A stretch of DNA of 64,000 nt, from contig JAAYAY010000040.1 in NCBI GenBank assembly GCA_012719125.1, positions 56,141 through 120,140 of the forward strand. Direction: 5' to 3'. Position numbers and translations under genes: made by a program. Of this stretch, positions 38,155 through 47,535 are shown in pieces. Numbering within the stretch: the stretch's first letter is position 1; every line of letters begins with the position of its first letter. The notes under the pieces are model-generated. The model was not told the origin of the DNA. It saw nothing but the letters and a program-made list of their open reading frames with translations, and searched no databases. This DNA comes from Planctomycetaceae bacterium (GTDB lineage Bacteria > Planctomycetota > Planctomycetia > Pirellulales > Thermoguttaceae).

Positions 38155-39102
38155 ATGACCCTACCGCAATCGTTGCCTCCGACCTTGGCGTTCATGCTCC
38201 TGTGCGGCTCTCCAGCTCCGTCGGTTGGCGACGAACCGCTCAAACTGATCTTCATCACGCCCTGCCGTGACGAAGCCTTCTTCGAACCGGTCAAGAAGGG
38301 CATGAACGACGCGGCCGCCATGCTGGGGGTCGAGTGCTCGTTCATCGGTACGGTGGAAGTGGACGTCAAGGCCCAGGCCGAGATGGTCCGCAAAGCAGTC
38401 GCCGACGGTTGCGACGGGATCGCGCTGAACATCATCGATCCGGAGGCATTTGACGAAGTGGTTCAGGAGGCCGTCGACAAGGGCGTGCCGGTGGTGGCCT
38501 TCAACGTCGACGACCACACCACCGAGAATGTCCGGCTCGCCGCCGTCCGCCAGGATTTCTACGAGGCGGGCCGTACCATCGGCCGCAGGGCGGGCCAGTT
38601 CATCGCCCCGGGCAGCAAGGTCCTGGCCACGCTCCACAACGAAGGCATCTCGGCCCTCGACGATCGGCTTCGCGGAATCCAGGACGCCTTGAAGGACAAG
38701 AAGATCAACTGGAAGGTCATCGTCAGCGGCAACGATCCGGAGACGGCCGCCGAAAACGTGGCCCGCGAGTTGGCCGGCGATCCCGCGATCAAGGCCGTCC
38801 TCTGCACGGGACTGACCGACACGGAGGCTGCCGGCGTGGCCGCCGAAAAACGGTTCCCCGGTCGCGACCTGGTCATCGCAGGGTTCGATCTGACTCCCAA
38901 GATCCTGGGCATGGTCGACCGCGGCGTCATCAAGTTCACCATCGACCAGCAACCCTACACCCAGGGCTTCTATCCGGTGGTGCAGTTGACGTTGTGTTGC
39001 CGCTACGGGATCAAGCCGTCAAATATCGACGCCGGCGCCGGCATCGTTACCCAGAAGGACGCTAAGAGGGTGATAGAACTCACGAAGCAGAAGTACCGTT
39101 GA
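38155..39102 (+). CDS. Periplasmic sugar-binding protein (RbsB-like, type 1 fold)
   Basis: The 315-residue protein starts at ATG 38155 (AGAAAGG upstream), with a short hydrophobic leader [19 protein letters not shown]. The mature part has the ribose-binding-protein pattern: [63 protein letters not shown], and [18 protein letters not shown], then [15 protein letters not shown]. It would deliver a sugar or sense it. No ABC transporter permease or ATPase gene is adjacent, so the partner is elsewhere or it acts as a sensor. The gene starts inside the tail of a sulfatase remnant. Confidence 0.88.
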   Translation: MTLPQSLPPTLAFMLLCGSPAPSVGDEPLKLIFITPCRDEAFFEPVKKGMNDAAAMLGVECSFIGTVEVDVKAQAEMVRKAVADGCDGIALNIIDPEAFDEVVQEAVDKGVPVVAFNVDDHTTENVRLAAVRQDFYEAGRTIGRRAGQFIAPGSKVLATLHNEGISALDDRLRGIQDALKDKKINWKVIVSGNDPETAAENVARELAGDPAIKAVLCTGLTDTEAAGVAAEKRFPGRDLVIAGFDLTPKILGMVDRGVIKFTIDQQPYTQGFYPVVQLTLCCRYGIKPSNIDAGAGIVTQKDAKRVIELTKQKYR

Positions 39103-39172
39103 CGAAATCAGCGTGAGGGTGCGAGGTCCGAAATGCCCGAACGCTCAAGGCGACGCGAAGATCACTCCGCAA

Positions 39173-39242
39173 TCCCAAAGCGGGGCAAGCCCGCAACCCA
39201 ACCTTCACAAACATGCGCGCAAATCCAGCACAAAGACTCTAA
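39173..39242 (+). repeat. Dispersed ~80-bp repeat, copy 3 of 4
   Basis: Starts TCCCAAAGCGGGGCAAGCCC and ends AATCCAGCACAAAGACTCTAA. It lacks part of the central GCGCACCATGCGC hairpin. It overlaps the 3' end of the leftward endonuclease-like gene, whose last residues (FVLDLRACL) are encoded by it. Confidence 0.85.
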
Positions 39243-40377
39243 ACTCAATCTCCACCGGGAGGTGATCCGACCCCACGTCGGGTCCGACTCGGCGGGCGAC
39301 CACCTCCACGTCGTCTGAAACGAGCGTATGGTCGATGGGAATTTGCATGAGTCTCGGAAAGCCTGGGCGCATCGGCCAGGTGGGCTGGATGCCGAAGCCC
39401 TTCCGGCCGTCGCGCAGGCCGCCGTTCTGCAGCAGATCGCTGAAGAAGGGGGACCACGGCGTGATGTTCAAATCGCCCAGCACCAGTTTCGGATTGCGGA
39501 GTGAGGCCGCCAGCGCGGCGATTTCCCGGAGTTGGCCGTTCCGCTTTCTGGTGTTGCCGCTTCCAACCGGCGGCAGTGGGTGCACGCCGACGACATTGAG
39601 TCGATGACCGCCGATCAGGAGCGTGGCGCGGATCATGGGCACGCCCGCCGTTTCGGACAGAACCACTTCGTGATCCTCGATCGGCAAGCGGCTGAACAGG
39701 GCGATGCCGAAGGCGCCTCGGTGCAGTTGGGCGACACAGTGTGGATAGTCTTCGCGCAACGTTTCCAGATCAGCAAGCCAGGTTTCGTCGATCTCCATCA
39801 CCAGGAAGAAATCGGGCCGCTCCGTTCGGATGTAGTCGATGACTTTCGCGTGATGCCGGTTGCTGCGAAGAACGTTGGCGGAGATCGCACGAACCACCGT
39901 ACCGGAGTGTGACGGCTGTTTGGCGGGGGAATAGGCGGGCAAGAACTGCACCGCGTTGAACGTCAGCACGACGGCGGGCAGAATCGCTGCCTTCCATCGG
40001 CGGAAGCCGATCAGAACCGCCAGGGGGACAAGCGCTGTGGCGGCAATCTGAACGGGAAAGTGTGACAGGAGATCAAGGAACCAGTGCCGGCGGGCGCCCC
40101 AGGCGAAGAACGTCGCCAGGGCCAGGATTACCGAGAGGGCTACGGCACACATGACGAGGAGTTGTCTGAACCGCTCGCCGACGGCACCGGCCCGCCTGGG
40201 AGGTGCCTCCGGAAGCTCGCACCGTGGCTCCTGTCCATGCTGCGTGCATGTTTGCTCATTCGGCGGGGTCGCAGGCTCGTTCTCGATTGGGCTACGGGGC
40301 GCGGTCACGTCGGCGTGGGGCAGTGAGTCGGTGTCGTGGGGTGATCTGTCGACTTTACCCCACCATACCGCAAACAC
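39205..40377 (-). CDS. Endonuclease/exonuclease/phosphatase (EEP) family membrane protein
   Basis: Up to 390 residues. A Pro-rich N-terminus is followed by three hydrophobic segments (VMCAVALSVILALATFFAWG, IAATALVPLAVLIGF, AAILPAVVLTFNAVQFL) and then an EEP catalytic domain: RAISANVLRSN, FFLVMEIDETW, GDLNITPWSPFF and VGSDHLPVEIEF hold the metal-binding Asn, Glu, Asp-x-Asn and Asp-His. This architecture is common for secreted or surface EEP proteins of unknown substrate. The true start may be downstream of 40377, because the first about 70 bases overlap the preceding small gene. The last nine residues come from a dispersed repeat. Confidence 0.82.
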   Translation of the reverse strand: MFAVWWGKVDRSPHDTDSLPHADVTAPRSPIENEPATPPNEQTCTQHGQEPRCELPEAPPRRAGAVGERFRQLLVMCAVALSVILALATFFAWGARRHWFLDLLSHFPVQIAATALVPLAVLIGFRRWKAAILPAVVLTFNAVQFLPAYSPAKQPSHSGTVVRAISANVLRSNRHHAKVIDYIRTERPDFFLVMEIDETWLADLETLREDYPHCVAQLHRGAFGIALFSRLPIEDHEVVLSETAGVPMIRATLLIGGHRLNVVGVHPLPPVGSGNTRKRNGQLREIAALAASLRNPKLVLGDLNITPWSPFFSDLLQNGGLRDGRKGFGIQPTWPMRPGFPRLMQIPIDHTLVSDDVEVVARRVGPDVGSDHLPVEIEFRVFVLDLRACL

Positions 40378-40730
40378 CGAGCGCGTTCAATTCGGCGGTT
40401 CCTTCCGGCCCAAGCATGCCTGCCACCGTGACGGTCGTGCCGTCCGGTCAAGACCGGGGCCTGCCGGGAAGCACGCATGCGGCGCTGTGAGAGCACCTGG
40501 AATCCGGAGGCCGAGACGGCGATCTGAAAGGTCGCCAGGATAGCCGGGTGGAGCCAGAATGGGGCCGGAGCCGACTCAGGTCGGAGCCATTCGGCACGCT
40601 CCCACCCGTCGCGAGTTCGACGCCAGAGGTCCGGCGTCATCGATTCGGCCGGAGAGATAATGGGTGGCAGTTCGGTGGCAATCCAACCAACCACAAACAA
40701 CGCGGCGAGAATCCAGCCGATCCAGCGCAA
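40305..40730 (-). CDS. Small hypothetical membrane protein
   Basis: The frame starts at ATG 40730 and encodes MRWIGWILAALFVVGWIATE, then PPIISPAESMTPDLWRRTRD and GWERAEWL, followed by a second hydrophobic stretch HPAILATFQIAVSASGFQVL. The motif WRRTRDGWE between two membrane segments is familiar from planctomycete hypothetical proteins. The last about 40 residues look non-biological (RHDRHGGRHAWAGRNRR), so the C-terminus may be frame-shifted or chance. It lies directly upstream of the EEP gene and may be co-transcribed with it. Confidence 0.55.
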   Translation of the reverse strand: MRWIGWILAALFVVGWIATELPPIISPAESMTPDLWRRTRDGWERAEWLRPESAPAPFWLHPAILATFQIAVSASGFQVLSQRRMRASRQAPVLTGRHDRHGGRHAWAGRNRRIERARCLRYGGVKSTDHPTTPTHCPTPT

Positions 40731-41108
40731 CGGGTCGCTCCCATTTCGAGAGTCGGCAAAATCCGCCGCACCACACGGTTCGGCGGACTATGCCGGCGAT
40801 ACGCTGGCCAGGTGACGCAAACGCTGCACCATCGGGAGCTTCCGTCGTTTGCTGAATAACCTAACTTTGGATTTTGAAAGAAGTTGCGGCTGTCGAAGGC
40901 GAGCGTGAACACGGCGGAGCTACGTTGTCTTTCGACATCGTTTCCGTTGGCAAAATGTGGCTCCAACGCCACGATCGGCACATTCGCCACGTGACTCTCG
41001 TCGACGGGCCCGTGAGGCGTCGGATTCGATTGCCACTTCCCCAGATGTGTCCTAGAGTTGTTACACAATCTGGCTTTGGAGTCCATGGGTTTCAAGAACG
41101 GTGATACT
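40731..41108. other. Divergent intergenic region
   Basis: About 380 bases between the leftward membrane protein gene and the rightward HDOD gene. No repeat or RNA gene was recognised. Confidence 0.45.
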
Positions 41109-42026
41109 ATGTCTGCCGGTGCTGCCACGCAAATCGATCTCAAGAAAGTCCTGGCCAACGCGCAACTCCCCGCACTCCCCCAAAGTGCCATTCGCCTCTT
41201 GGAACTGTCGCAGGACCCGACCAACGGCCCGGCCGAGTTCGCGGTCCCGATCGAATCCGATCCGGGGCTTACCGGGCAAGTCCTCCGTTTCGTCAACTCG
41301 TCCTACTTCGGATTCTCCCGCGAGATCTCCAGCATCAAGCTGGCCATCACCCTGGTTGGAATCCGCACGATCAAGAACTTCGCTCTCTGGAGCGCCGTGT
41401 TCAGCCTGATGCCGAACCCGAAATGCGGCCCCTTCGACCTCAAGAATCTCTGGCAGGACTCGCTCCGGCGGGCGTTGTTTGCCCGAGCCACGGGCAAACT
41501 GTTGGGCATGAGGGAAGCCGAAGAACCGTTCTCGGCGGCTTTGCTGCAGGACATGGCGATTCCCTTGCTGGCCAAAGAAGCCCCCGCCGCGTACAACAGG
41601 CTGCTCGACGCTCGGCGCGACGGCACCGTACGCTTGTCCGAGTTGGAGCGCCGCGTATTCGGTTGGACGCACGCCGAAGCCGGAGCAATGATTGCCCGGC
41701 AGTGGAATCTGCCCGACGAGTTTGCGGTGTTGATCGAAGCCCACCTTGATCTGGAGGAACGGCTGAAGTCCCCGGCGAACGAGGCCGCTGCCATTGCGGT
41801 GGGGCTTTCCGCGTTGCTGCCGGCCGCAAGCGACTCTCAGTGGACCGATTGCGATCGGTTTGTCGCAAGCTTCGAGCAAGCCGTGGGCCCCACGGGCCCC
41901 GGTCCGGCGGAGATCCTGGCCCAGATCGACGAGGAATTCACGGAATTCGCACCCGTGTTGAAGCTGTCATCGCCGAGCAAGTCGCTCGTCGAGATTCTCG
42001 AGTCTGCCACGTCACCCTCAGTCTGA
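41109..42026 (+). CDS. HDOD domain protein
   Basis: The 305-residue product carries an HDOD domain, a non-catalytic relative of HD hydrolases used in bacterial signalling. Typical pieces are LPALPQSAIRLLELSQDP, IESDPGLTGQVLRFVNSSYFGF, ISSIKLAITLVGIRTIKNFAL, AALLQDMAIPLLAKEAP and VFGWTHAEAGAMIARQWNLP. The metal-binding His-Asp pair of true HD enzymes is not intact. Start uncertain: ATG 41109 (MSAGAATQ) or ATG 41085 with GGAG close by. The downstream TPR gene is 248 bases away. The role is probably regulatory, target unknown. Confidence 0.85.
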   Translation: MSAGAATQIDLKKVLANAQLPALPQSAIRLLELSQDPTNGPAEFAVPIESDPGLTGQVLRFVNSSYFGFSREISSIKLAITLVGIRTIKNFALWSAVFSLMPNPKCGPFDLKNLWQDSLRRALFARATGKLLGMREAEEPFSAALLQDMAIPLLAKEAPAAYNRLLDARRDGTVRLSELERRVFGWTHAEAGAMIARQWNLPDEFAVLIEAHLDLEERLKSPANEAAAIAVGLSALLPAASDSQWTDCDRFVASFEQAVGPTGPGPAEILAQIDEEFTEFAPVLKLSSPSKSLVEILESATSPSV

Positions 42027-42273
42027 GTGGTGCACCTCGCCACCTCCCCCTCTCTTGAGGCGATCGCGTGCCCTGCGCGCTGCCCGGTCACGCAGTGCGG
42101 TTTGGACCGTTGCGGTGGACAAGACAGCAAAAGGCCCGGAAAAGGTGGTGACTTGATCGTCCCGTCAGCGTACCATTCTTTGGGGCCCTCCCAAGGCGCT
42201 ATCCGTTGACTGTCGGTTCCCCTGGGAGTGTGCGAAATCCCACGATCAGGGTCTTTCTGTCGAAGGAATTGCC

Positions 42274-42792
42274 GTGTTGAGCGATCGAGATGAGATTCGA
42301 CGAATGCATACGCTTCGTCAGGCCGAAGGCTATCTCGAATTAGATATGCCGGAGGCGGCCCTGAAGGTGCTCAATCAGCTCGGCGATTCCGACGTTCTGG
42401 GGGCCCATGGTCTCTATCTGTTCGGCGAGGCCCTTCGCTCGATGGAACGATATTGCGAGGCCCTGGTTCCGCTATCGAAAGTGGCGACTCTCGCCCCGGA
42501 GGATCCACACGTCTCCCTGGCTCTTGCCTGGTGCTACAAGCGGGTGGGACGTCTGGAAAATGCCATCAACTCGATGGAACGCGCCCTTCAGTATTCCGCC
42601 GATTGCGCGATTCTGCACTACAACCTGGCATGCTATCTCAGTCTCGCCCAGCGGGTACGCAGATCGCTCAATCATCTGTCGCGCGCGTTCACCCTCGATC
42701 CGAAACTGCGCGATCTTGTCGACGACGAACTCGACTTCGATCCGATTCGATCGGACCCCGGTTTTGTCGCGCTCATGAATCTCGTGGCCTGA
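42274..42792 (+). CDS. TPR-repeat protein
   Basis: This 172-residue protein starts at GTG 42274, with AAGGA upstream. It consists of tandem TPR-like helices: LRQAEGYLELDMPEAALKVL, FGEALRSMERYCEALVPLSK, LALAWCYKRVGRLENAINSM, LACYLSLAQRVRRSLNHLSR. The C-terminal segment DPKLRDLVDDELDFDPIRSD is the usual end of planctomycete TPR scaffold proteins. No signal peptide, so it is likely cytoplasmic and mediates protein contacts. It ends 34 bases before the convergent BBP7 gene. Confidence 0.82.
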   Translation: MLSDRDEIRRMHTLRQAEGYLELDMPEAALKVLNQLGDSDVLGAHGLYLFGEALRSMERYCEALVPLSKVATLAPEDPHVSLALAWCYKRVGRLENAINSMERALQYSADCAILHYNLACYLSLAQRVRRSLNHLSRAFTLDPKLRDLVDDELDFDPIRSDPGFVALMNLVA

Positions 42793-42826
42793 CGAGCCGT
42801 TGTCCGTCATCCCCGCGAAGGGCCAT

Positions 42827-44554
42827 TTAGAAACGCGCGGAAACGCCGGCAAACGCCCCGTGAAGGATGAGGTCGCCGTTCGTATCGATGTCGGCGATCT
42901 CGGGAATATCCACCACGTACGTCGGAATCTGGTGGTCGGCGAGGGCAATTCCCGTCGCGATCATCACGCGGTAACCGAGAAAGACGCTCCAGTTCGGCGC
43001 CACCTGCCAGTCCAGACCGAGGTCGATCTCCGACAAGAAAGACAGGGCGTCTTCCGTACTGCGGACGGGGTAGGTCCCGGTCACGCCGACCGCCGTCGGA
43101 GCGGCAACGACCCCGTCGCCGCGCCGCAGACTGAAGTAATGCTCGACGTGATTGTTGTAGATGCCGATTTTTGGAGCGGCGTATACTCGCCACTTCGAGA
43201 AGGGGCGGTAGTTGAAGTCGCATCCAAACTGAAATCCCAGCAGGCTGTTGCGGACATTGTCCTCCAGGTAGGCTTCGTGGATGCCTCCGTTCTCTCCGAA
43301 ATGGTGGGGAGACGCCACCGATCCGAAGAGGAAGTTCTCCTCGAAACGGAAGTGGCGCACTCCGAAATTCCAGTCCAACGACACCAGCTCGCCCCCAAGT
43401 CCGCAGCAACCACTGCAGCCGCAGCCCCCACAGTCGGCACATCCCATTCCGCCGCAGGCGGCTTCTGGAGAACCGAGAACACTGATTTCGATATTATGAA
43501 TCTCGTTCCGGCGGCGGACGAAATGTGCGGTGGCGCTGTCGAAGTAGTCGGTCCCCGGGTTCCCGCCAAAGGCGATTTCGTCGACCAGCAAAGGCGTGCT
43601 CACGGTTCCGCCGGGCACGGACTGGCATGTGTAACCTCCCAGCGTGTCGAGGCCCCAATAGGTCGCCTCGACGGCAAAGGCTCCGCAACAGAAGCAGCGG
43701 CCCACACTGACCTCGCCACCGACGGCCCATTCAGTCAAGGCGTCGGTCGGCAACTGGTTTGGGTTGTTGCCGGTTTCGTAGGTCGTCCACAGGCGGTTTG
43801 ACTCGTTCCGCCCCATATAAAGAGCAGCCACTGAGCCGAACCAGATCGGGCAAGGACAACAGGGCTCGCAGCAGGGTTCGCAGCAATCACAGCTTCCGCC
43901 GCACTGGCCGCCACAGCCTGCCGATGGCCCGTAGACTGGGTATTGGACGCTATCCGCCTGATTGAGCATCTGAGTGATCGGTCCCGGGGCACCCGGCTGG
44001 GGCAGGCTTGGAGCCAGAGCGGGAGCGGGCGGCAATGTAGGCTTCGGACCGGTCTGCATCACCGATGTCGGCACAATCGGCCTCGAATAGCCCGGATCGT
44101 AGGGGACCTGGGTCACTCCGGGCAAGACGCTAGGAACTGTCTCGTTCGATTGCATCGGCATCGGATAGGGAGAGATCCCGTAACCGGATGAAGCATAAGC
44201 CTGGTTGGCATAAGCCTGGTTGGCATAAGCCGGGTTGCCGTACGCCGGGTTGCCGTACGCCGGGTTGCCGTATCCCGGGTTGCCGTATGCCGGTTGGGGG
44301 CACTGTGGCGAGGGAGCCCCCCCGACGGGACTCACCATCAGCGGCGGGCTTGCGGTGTTCGTGTCGACGTACAGTGGCGGATTCTGGGGGTATGTCGGCT
44401 GAGACACAGGCTGGGGATACGCCGGCTGAGATGCAGGCTGGGGGGATACCAGCGGCAGCGTCGACGGTGCTCCATACAGGCCATATTGCGCGTGGGCCTG
44501 GGTGGCCAAGGCCAGCACGGCCAATGCGGTCATCGTCATGTGGACACAGCGCAT
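42827..44554 (-). CDS. BBP7-type outer-membrane beta-barrel protein with Pro/Tyr repeats and Cys clusters
   Basis: The 575-residue protein starts at ATG 44554 (AAGGAG upstream). MRCVHMTMTALAVLALATQAHA is a signal peptide. Residues about 75-125 form a five-residue repeat (AYGNP/AYANQ) followed by a Pro-rich region. Two cysteine clusters follow: CGGQCGGSCDCCEPCCEPCC near 220 and CGGMGCADCGGCGCSGCC near 350. The C-terminal half is a beta-barrel of the BBP7 family (VEATYWGLDTLGG, LLGFQFGCDFNYRPFSKWRVY, WSVFLGYRVMIATG) ending in FAGVSARF, with the terminal aromatic expected for outer-membrane insertion. Function is unknown; a cell-surface structural role is likely. Confidence 0.82.
   Translation of the reverse strand: MRCVHMTMTALAVLALATQAHAQYGLYGAPSTLPLVSPQPASQPAYPQPVSQPTYPQNPPLYVDTNTASPPLMVSPVGGAPSPQCPQPAYGNPGYGNPAYGNPAYGNPAYANQAYANQAYASSGYGISPYPMPMQSNETVPSVLPGVTQVPYDPGYSRPIVPTSVMQTGPKPTLPPAPALAPSLPQPGAPGPITQMLNQADSVQYPVYGPSAGCGGQCGGSCDCCEPCCEPCCPCPIWFGSVAALYMGRNESNRLWTTYETGNNPNQLPTDALTEWAVGGEVSVGRCFCCGAFAVEATYWGLDTLGGYTCQSVPGGTVSTPLLVDEIAFGGNPGTDYFDSATAHFVRRRNEIHNIEISVLGSPEAACGGMGCADCGGCGCSGCCGLGGELVSLDWNFGVRHFRFEENFLFGSVASPHHFGENGGIHEAYLEDNVRNSLLGFQFGCDFNYRPFSKWRVYAAPKIGIYNNHVEHYFSLRRGDGVVAAPTAVGVTGTYPVRSTEDALSFLSEIDLGLDWQVAPNWSVFLGYRVMIATGIALADHQIPTYVVDIPEIADIDTNGDLILHGAFAGVSARF
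44193..44295. repeat. 15-bp tandem repeat inside the BBP7 gene
   Basis: About seven units of GGTTGGCATAAGCCT / GGGTTGCCGTACGCC encode the AYANQ and AYGNP repeats on the minus strand. Units within each subtype are identical, so the array probably varies in copy number by slippage. Confidence 0.85.
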
Positions 44555-44885
44555 CTTCCAACTCCTTGAGTCCCATGGGGCAGTACAGTTCGTACCACAA
44601 CCAGCATCGTCCCAGAGAAAAATCCTCCTGTTCACTTTCCGGCAGTTCTGAGAGTTTTTTTCAAGTCCCTCCTGTGCCAACCGATTCCCTCTGAGCGGAT
44701 GCCGCAGAAGGTCGACGGGCCAAAAAAGCGCAGATCCGATCAACCGGCAGACTTCGACAGGAAGACGGTCGTGGTACCCACGGCGAATCCCCCGACAGGA
44801 CGGGTGCGGGTTGCCGCTTGACGAACCCATAGGTATCCTAGAGCGTTTGGCTCGACCGCAGGCCTCAATTACGAAAGCCCGACGA
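44555..44885. other. Divergent intergenic region between BBP7 and glyA
   Basis: About 330 bases with no supported gene. A GAGTTTTTTTC run lies at 44651-44661. The promoters of both neighbours should lie here. Confidence 0.45.
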
Positions 44886-46214
44886 ATGTCCGATTGCCGC
44901 CAGCGCCACCCCCATTTGAGGCAAACCGATCCGGATCTTTTTGCGTTGATCGAGAAGCAGACCGAGGCGGAATCGACCACGCTGAAGATGATTGCGTCGG
45001 AGAATTACGCTTCGTTCTCGGTGCTCGAGGCCAGCGGATCGATCCTGACCAACAAGTATTGCGAGGGCTACCCTGCTGCACGCTACTATGAAGGCAACGA
45101 GGTCGTCGATCAGATCGAGCAGTTGGCCATCGATCGGGCGAAGAAACTGTTCGGCGCCGAGCACGCGAACGTTCAGCCCTACTCGGGTTCTCCGGCCAAT
45201 CAGGCCGTGTATCGCGCTGTGCTCAGACCCGGTGACAAGGTGATGGGGATGCCCGTCCCGGAAGGCGGCCACCTCACCCACGGCTGGAAAGTCAATTTCT
45301 CGGGACGCGACTACCTCCAAGTCCCCTACGGACCGGACCCGGAGACGGGCCTGCTCGATTTCGCCAAGATCCGCAAGATCGCTCGGGAAGAACGCCCGAA
45401 GATGATCTGGGTTGGAGCAACGGCCTATCCCCGCAAACTCGAGTACGAGAAGTTCGCCGAGATCGCGGCGGAAATCGACGCCTACCTGGTGGCCGATATC
45501 GCCCATATCAACGGCCTGATCGTGGCGGGGGTGCATCCTGATCCCGTGCCTCACTGCGATATGGTCAGCAGCACCATCCACAAGATGCTTCGCGGCCCCC
45601 GTGCCGGGTTCATCCTCTCAAAGGAGGAAGACCGCTATCAAGAGAAGTATCATTCCAGCAGCAAGTTCAATCTGGCGAAACGCGTCGACCGGGCCGTATT
45701 TCCTGGACTGCAAGGGGGGCCGCACATGAACACGATCGCGGCCATGGCCACCTGTTTCAAGGAGGCCGATACCGACGAATTTCGACGTTACGGGGCCCAG
45801 GTCGCCGCCAACGCAAAGCATCTGGCCGAATCGCTCATGGCACGTGGCATCCAACTTGCAGGGGGTGGAACCGACACTCATTTGCTGATCCTCGACTTCC
45901 GGACAGCCGAATTCACAGGCAAGGACGTTGCCGAGGCCCTGGCCCGGGCCGGCATCATCGGCAATTTCAACATGGTGCCGGGCGATCACCGCAAACCCTT
46001 CGTCACCAGCGGAGTCCGTCTGGGCACGCCCGCCCTGACGTCGATGGGCATGAAAGAGCCGGAAATGGAGAAAGTCGCCGGCTGGATCGACGAAGTGTGC
46101 CGCAACATGGGCAACCTGGACGAGGTCACTCCCGGAGTCCGGGCGGAGATTGCCGAATTCTGCGGCCAGTTTGCAATCCCAGGTATCCGCGATCGAGCTC
46201 CCGCCACTCGCTAG
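44886..46214 (+). CDS. glyA: Serine hydroxymethyltransferase, divergent active-site loop
   Basis: This 442-residue PLP enzyme interconverts serine and glycine while charging tetrahydrofolate. It starts at ATG 44886. Recognisable parts are LKMIASENYASFSVLEASGS, NKYCEGYPAARYYEGNEVVD, NVQPYSGSPANQAVY and DIAHINGLIVAGVHPDPVPHCD. The PLP lysine is Lys233 in SSTIHKMLRGPR; the standard enzyme has TTTTHKTLRGPRGG there. PYGPDPETGLLDF and FPGLQGGPHMNTIAAM also fit. The fold is clear, but the loop differences could mean a changed substrate. It stands alone. Confidence 0.88.
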   Translation: MSDCRQRHPHLRQTDPDLFALIEKQTEAESTTLKMIASENYASFSVLEASGSILTNKYCEGYPAARYYEGNEVVDQIEQLAIDRAKKLFGAEHANVQPYSGSPANQAVYRAVLRPGDKVMGMPVPEGGHLTHGWKVNFSGRDYLQVPYGPDPETGLLDFAKIRKIAREERPKMIWVGATAYPRKLEYEKFAEIAAEIDAYLVADIAHINGLIVAGVHPDPVPHCDMVSSTIHKMLRGPRAGFILSKEEDRYQEKYHSSSKFNLAKRVDRAVFPGLQGGPHMNTIAAMATCFKEADTDEFRRYGAQVAANAKHLAESLMARGIQLAGGGTDTHLLILDFRTAEFTGKDVAEALARAGIIGNFNMVPGDHRKPFVTSGVRLGTPALTSMGMKEPEMEKVAGWIDEVCRNMGNLDEVTPGVRAEIAEFCGQFAIPGIRDRAPATR

Positions 46215-46422
46215 CCGGGCGTTGCCCTTCGGCAACTCCTGGTTGACGGGGCGCATCATCGCGACGGCTCATGCTGGAACGCTGTGGGGCCCACTCCTCG
46301 CTACAACCCGCACAGGTCGTCCCAAATCGCCCGATTTCGGCCTTGGGGGCCTGGAAGGCGCACGGTTTGCTCCATAGGGAAGTCGGCTCTGCACATTGAG
46401 ACGCTTCCTGGAGAAAGCCGTC

Positions 46423-47172
46423 ATGGTCGTCCTGCTCGAAAACGCCATCGGAACAACGAAAGTCGCTCCTCAGCCTCGCCGCTCGATCCGGCCGGTCGCC
46501 GCTCGGAACGTCTCGCTGTCGCGTCTCGCCATCGAGCACGAACGGGCCTTCGTGCCGGCCAAAGCAACTCGCAGTCGCGGGTACCTGTTCTCGAAGCGGG
46601 CGTTCGATCTTGTCGGGGCACTGGCCCTGCTGACCCTGCTCGCGCCGGTGATGGTCGCCGTTTTCGCGGTCCTGCTGGTGACGACGAAAGGGAAACCCCT
46701 GTTCTTCCAGAAGCGTCTTGGTTATCAGGGCAAGCCGTTCTGGATGATCAAGTTCCGCACGATGATCGTCGACGCCGACCGGAAACAGGCCGTCGTCGAG
46801 AACGAAAAGGACGGCCCGATCTTCAAAAACCGCCGCGACCCGCGGATCACGCGCCTGGGAGCCTTTTTGCGGAGCACCAGTCTCGACGAGACCCCGCAAC
46901 TGCTGAACGTTCTGCTCGGTCAGATGTCGCTGGTCGGGCCCCGCCCGCCGATCGCCAAGGAAGTGGCCGAGTACGAATGGTGGCAGCAACGCCGCCTGTC
47001 GGTGAAACCGGGCCTGACCTGCCTGTGGCAAGTGAGCGGCCGTTCGGAGATCGGGTTCGTGGACTGGGTCCGCATGGACCTCTGGTACGTCAAGAACCAG
47101 GGCTTCTGGACGGATCTGTGTCTCCTGGCAAAAACCCCGGTGGCGGTCCTTGCTCGGCGAGGTGCCTATTGA
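46423..47172 (+). CDS. Sugar transferase (undecaprenyl-phosphate glycosyl-1-phosphate transferase type)
   Basis: The 249-residue membrane enzyme transfers a sugar-1-phosphate to the lipid carrier, the first step of exopolysaccharide or O-antigen assembly. It starts at ATG 46423 with GGAG upstream. After a basic N-terminus come the membrane re-entrant helix KRAFDLVGALALLTLLAPV, the conserved FQKRLGYQGKPFWMIKFRTM, the catalytic DETPQLLNVLLGQMSLVGPR and GLTCLWQVSGRSEI. It lacks the N-terminal four-helix module of WbaP, so it is the minimal PglC-like type. No other glycan genes are adjacent. Confidence 0.9.
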   Translation: MVVLLENAIGTTKVAPQPRRSIRPVAARNVSLSRLAIEHERAFVPAKATRSRGYLFSKRAFDLVGALALLTLLAPVMVAVFAVLLVTTKGKPLFFQKRLGYQGKPFWMIKFRTMIVDADRKQAVVENEKDGPIFKNRRDPRITRLGAFLRSTSLDETPQLLNVLLGQMSLVGPRPPIAKEVAEYEWWQQRRLSVKPGLTCLWQVSGRSEIGFVDWVRMDLWYVKNQGFWTDLCLLAKTPVAVLARRGAY

Positions 47173-47535
47173 ACCTCGAGTCGGCGAAGTCCGACATGAA
47201 ACAACCATCGTGGGGATCGGTGCTTCGAGTTGGTTTGGAGACCACCCCCCCGTTCGGCCCACAGGCTTGGAGTTTTCGTCATGGAGGGTCTCAAAACCGA
47301 CTGAGGCACTGCGAGTTGCTTCAGGTTTGTCCGCATCTTTGCTATTATGGAGTTCTACCCTCTCGGGAGAGCCGCGGTGAACGCCGAACAGAAAGAGGGT
47401 TCGAGTCTGCCGGGCTTGGATACATACAGACGAATCCCAGAGCGGGGCAAGCCCGCAGCCCACTTTTTCACATGAGCATGCGCGCACCATGCGCACAAGT
47501 CCTGAACCAAGACAGTAAGATCTTCCGGGAATCCG
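47173..47535. other. Intergenic region upstream of the sigma factor
   Basis: About 360 bases containing copy 4 of the dispersed 80-bp repeat at its end. No gene was recognised. Confidence 0.5.
47436..47519 (+). repeat. Dispersed ~80-bp repeat, copy 4 of 4
   Basis: Starts TCCCAGAGCGGGGCAAGCCC and contains CATGCGCGCACCATGCGCAC and AAGTCCTGAACCAAGACAG. It ends 16 bases upstream of the sigma-factor start, in the same orientation. Confidence 0.8.
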
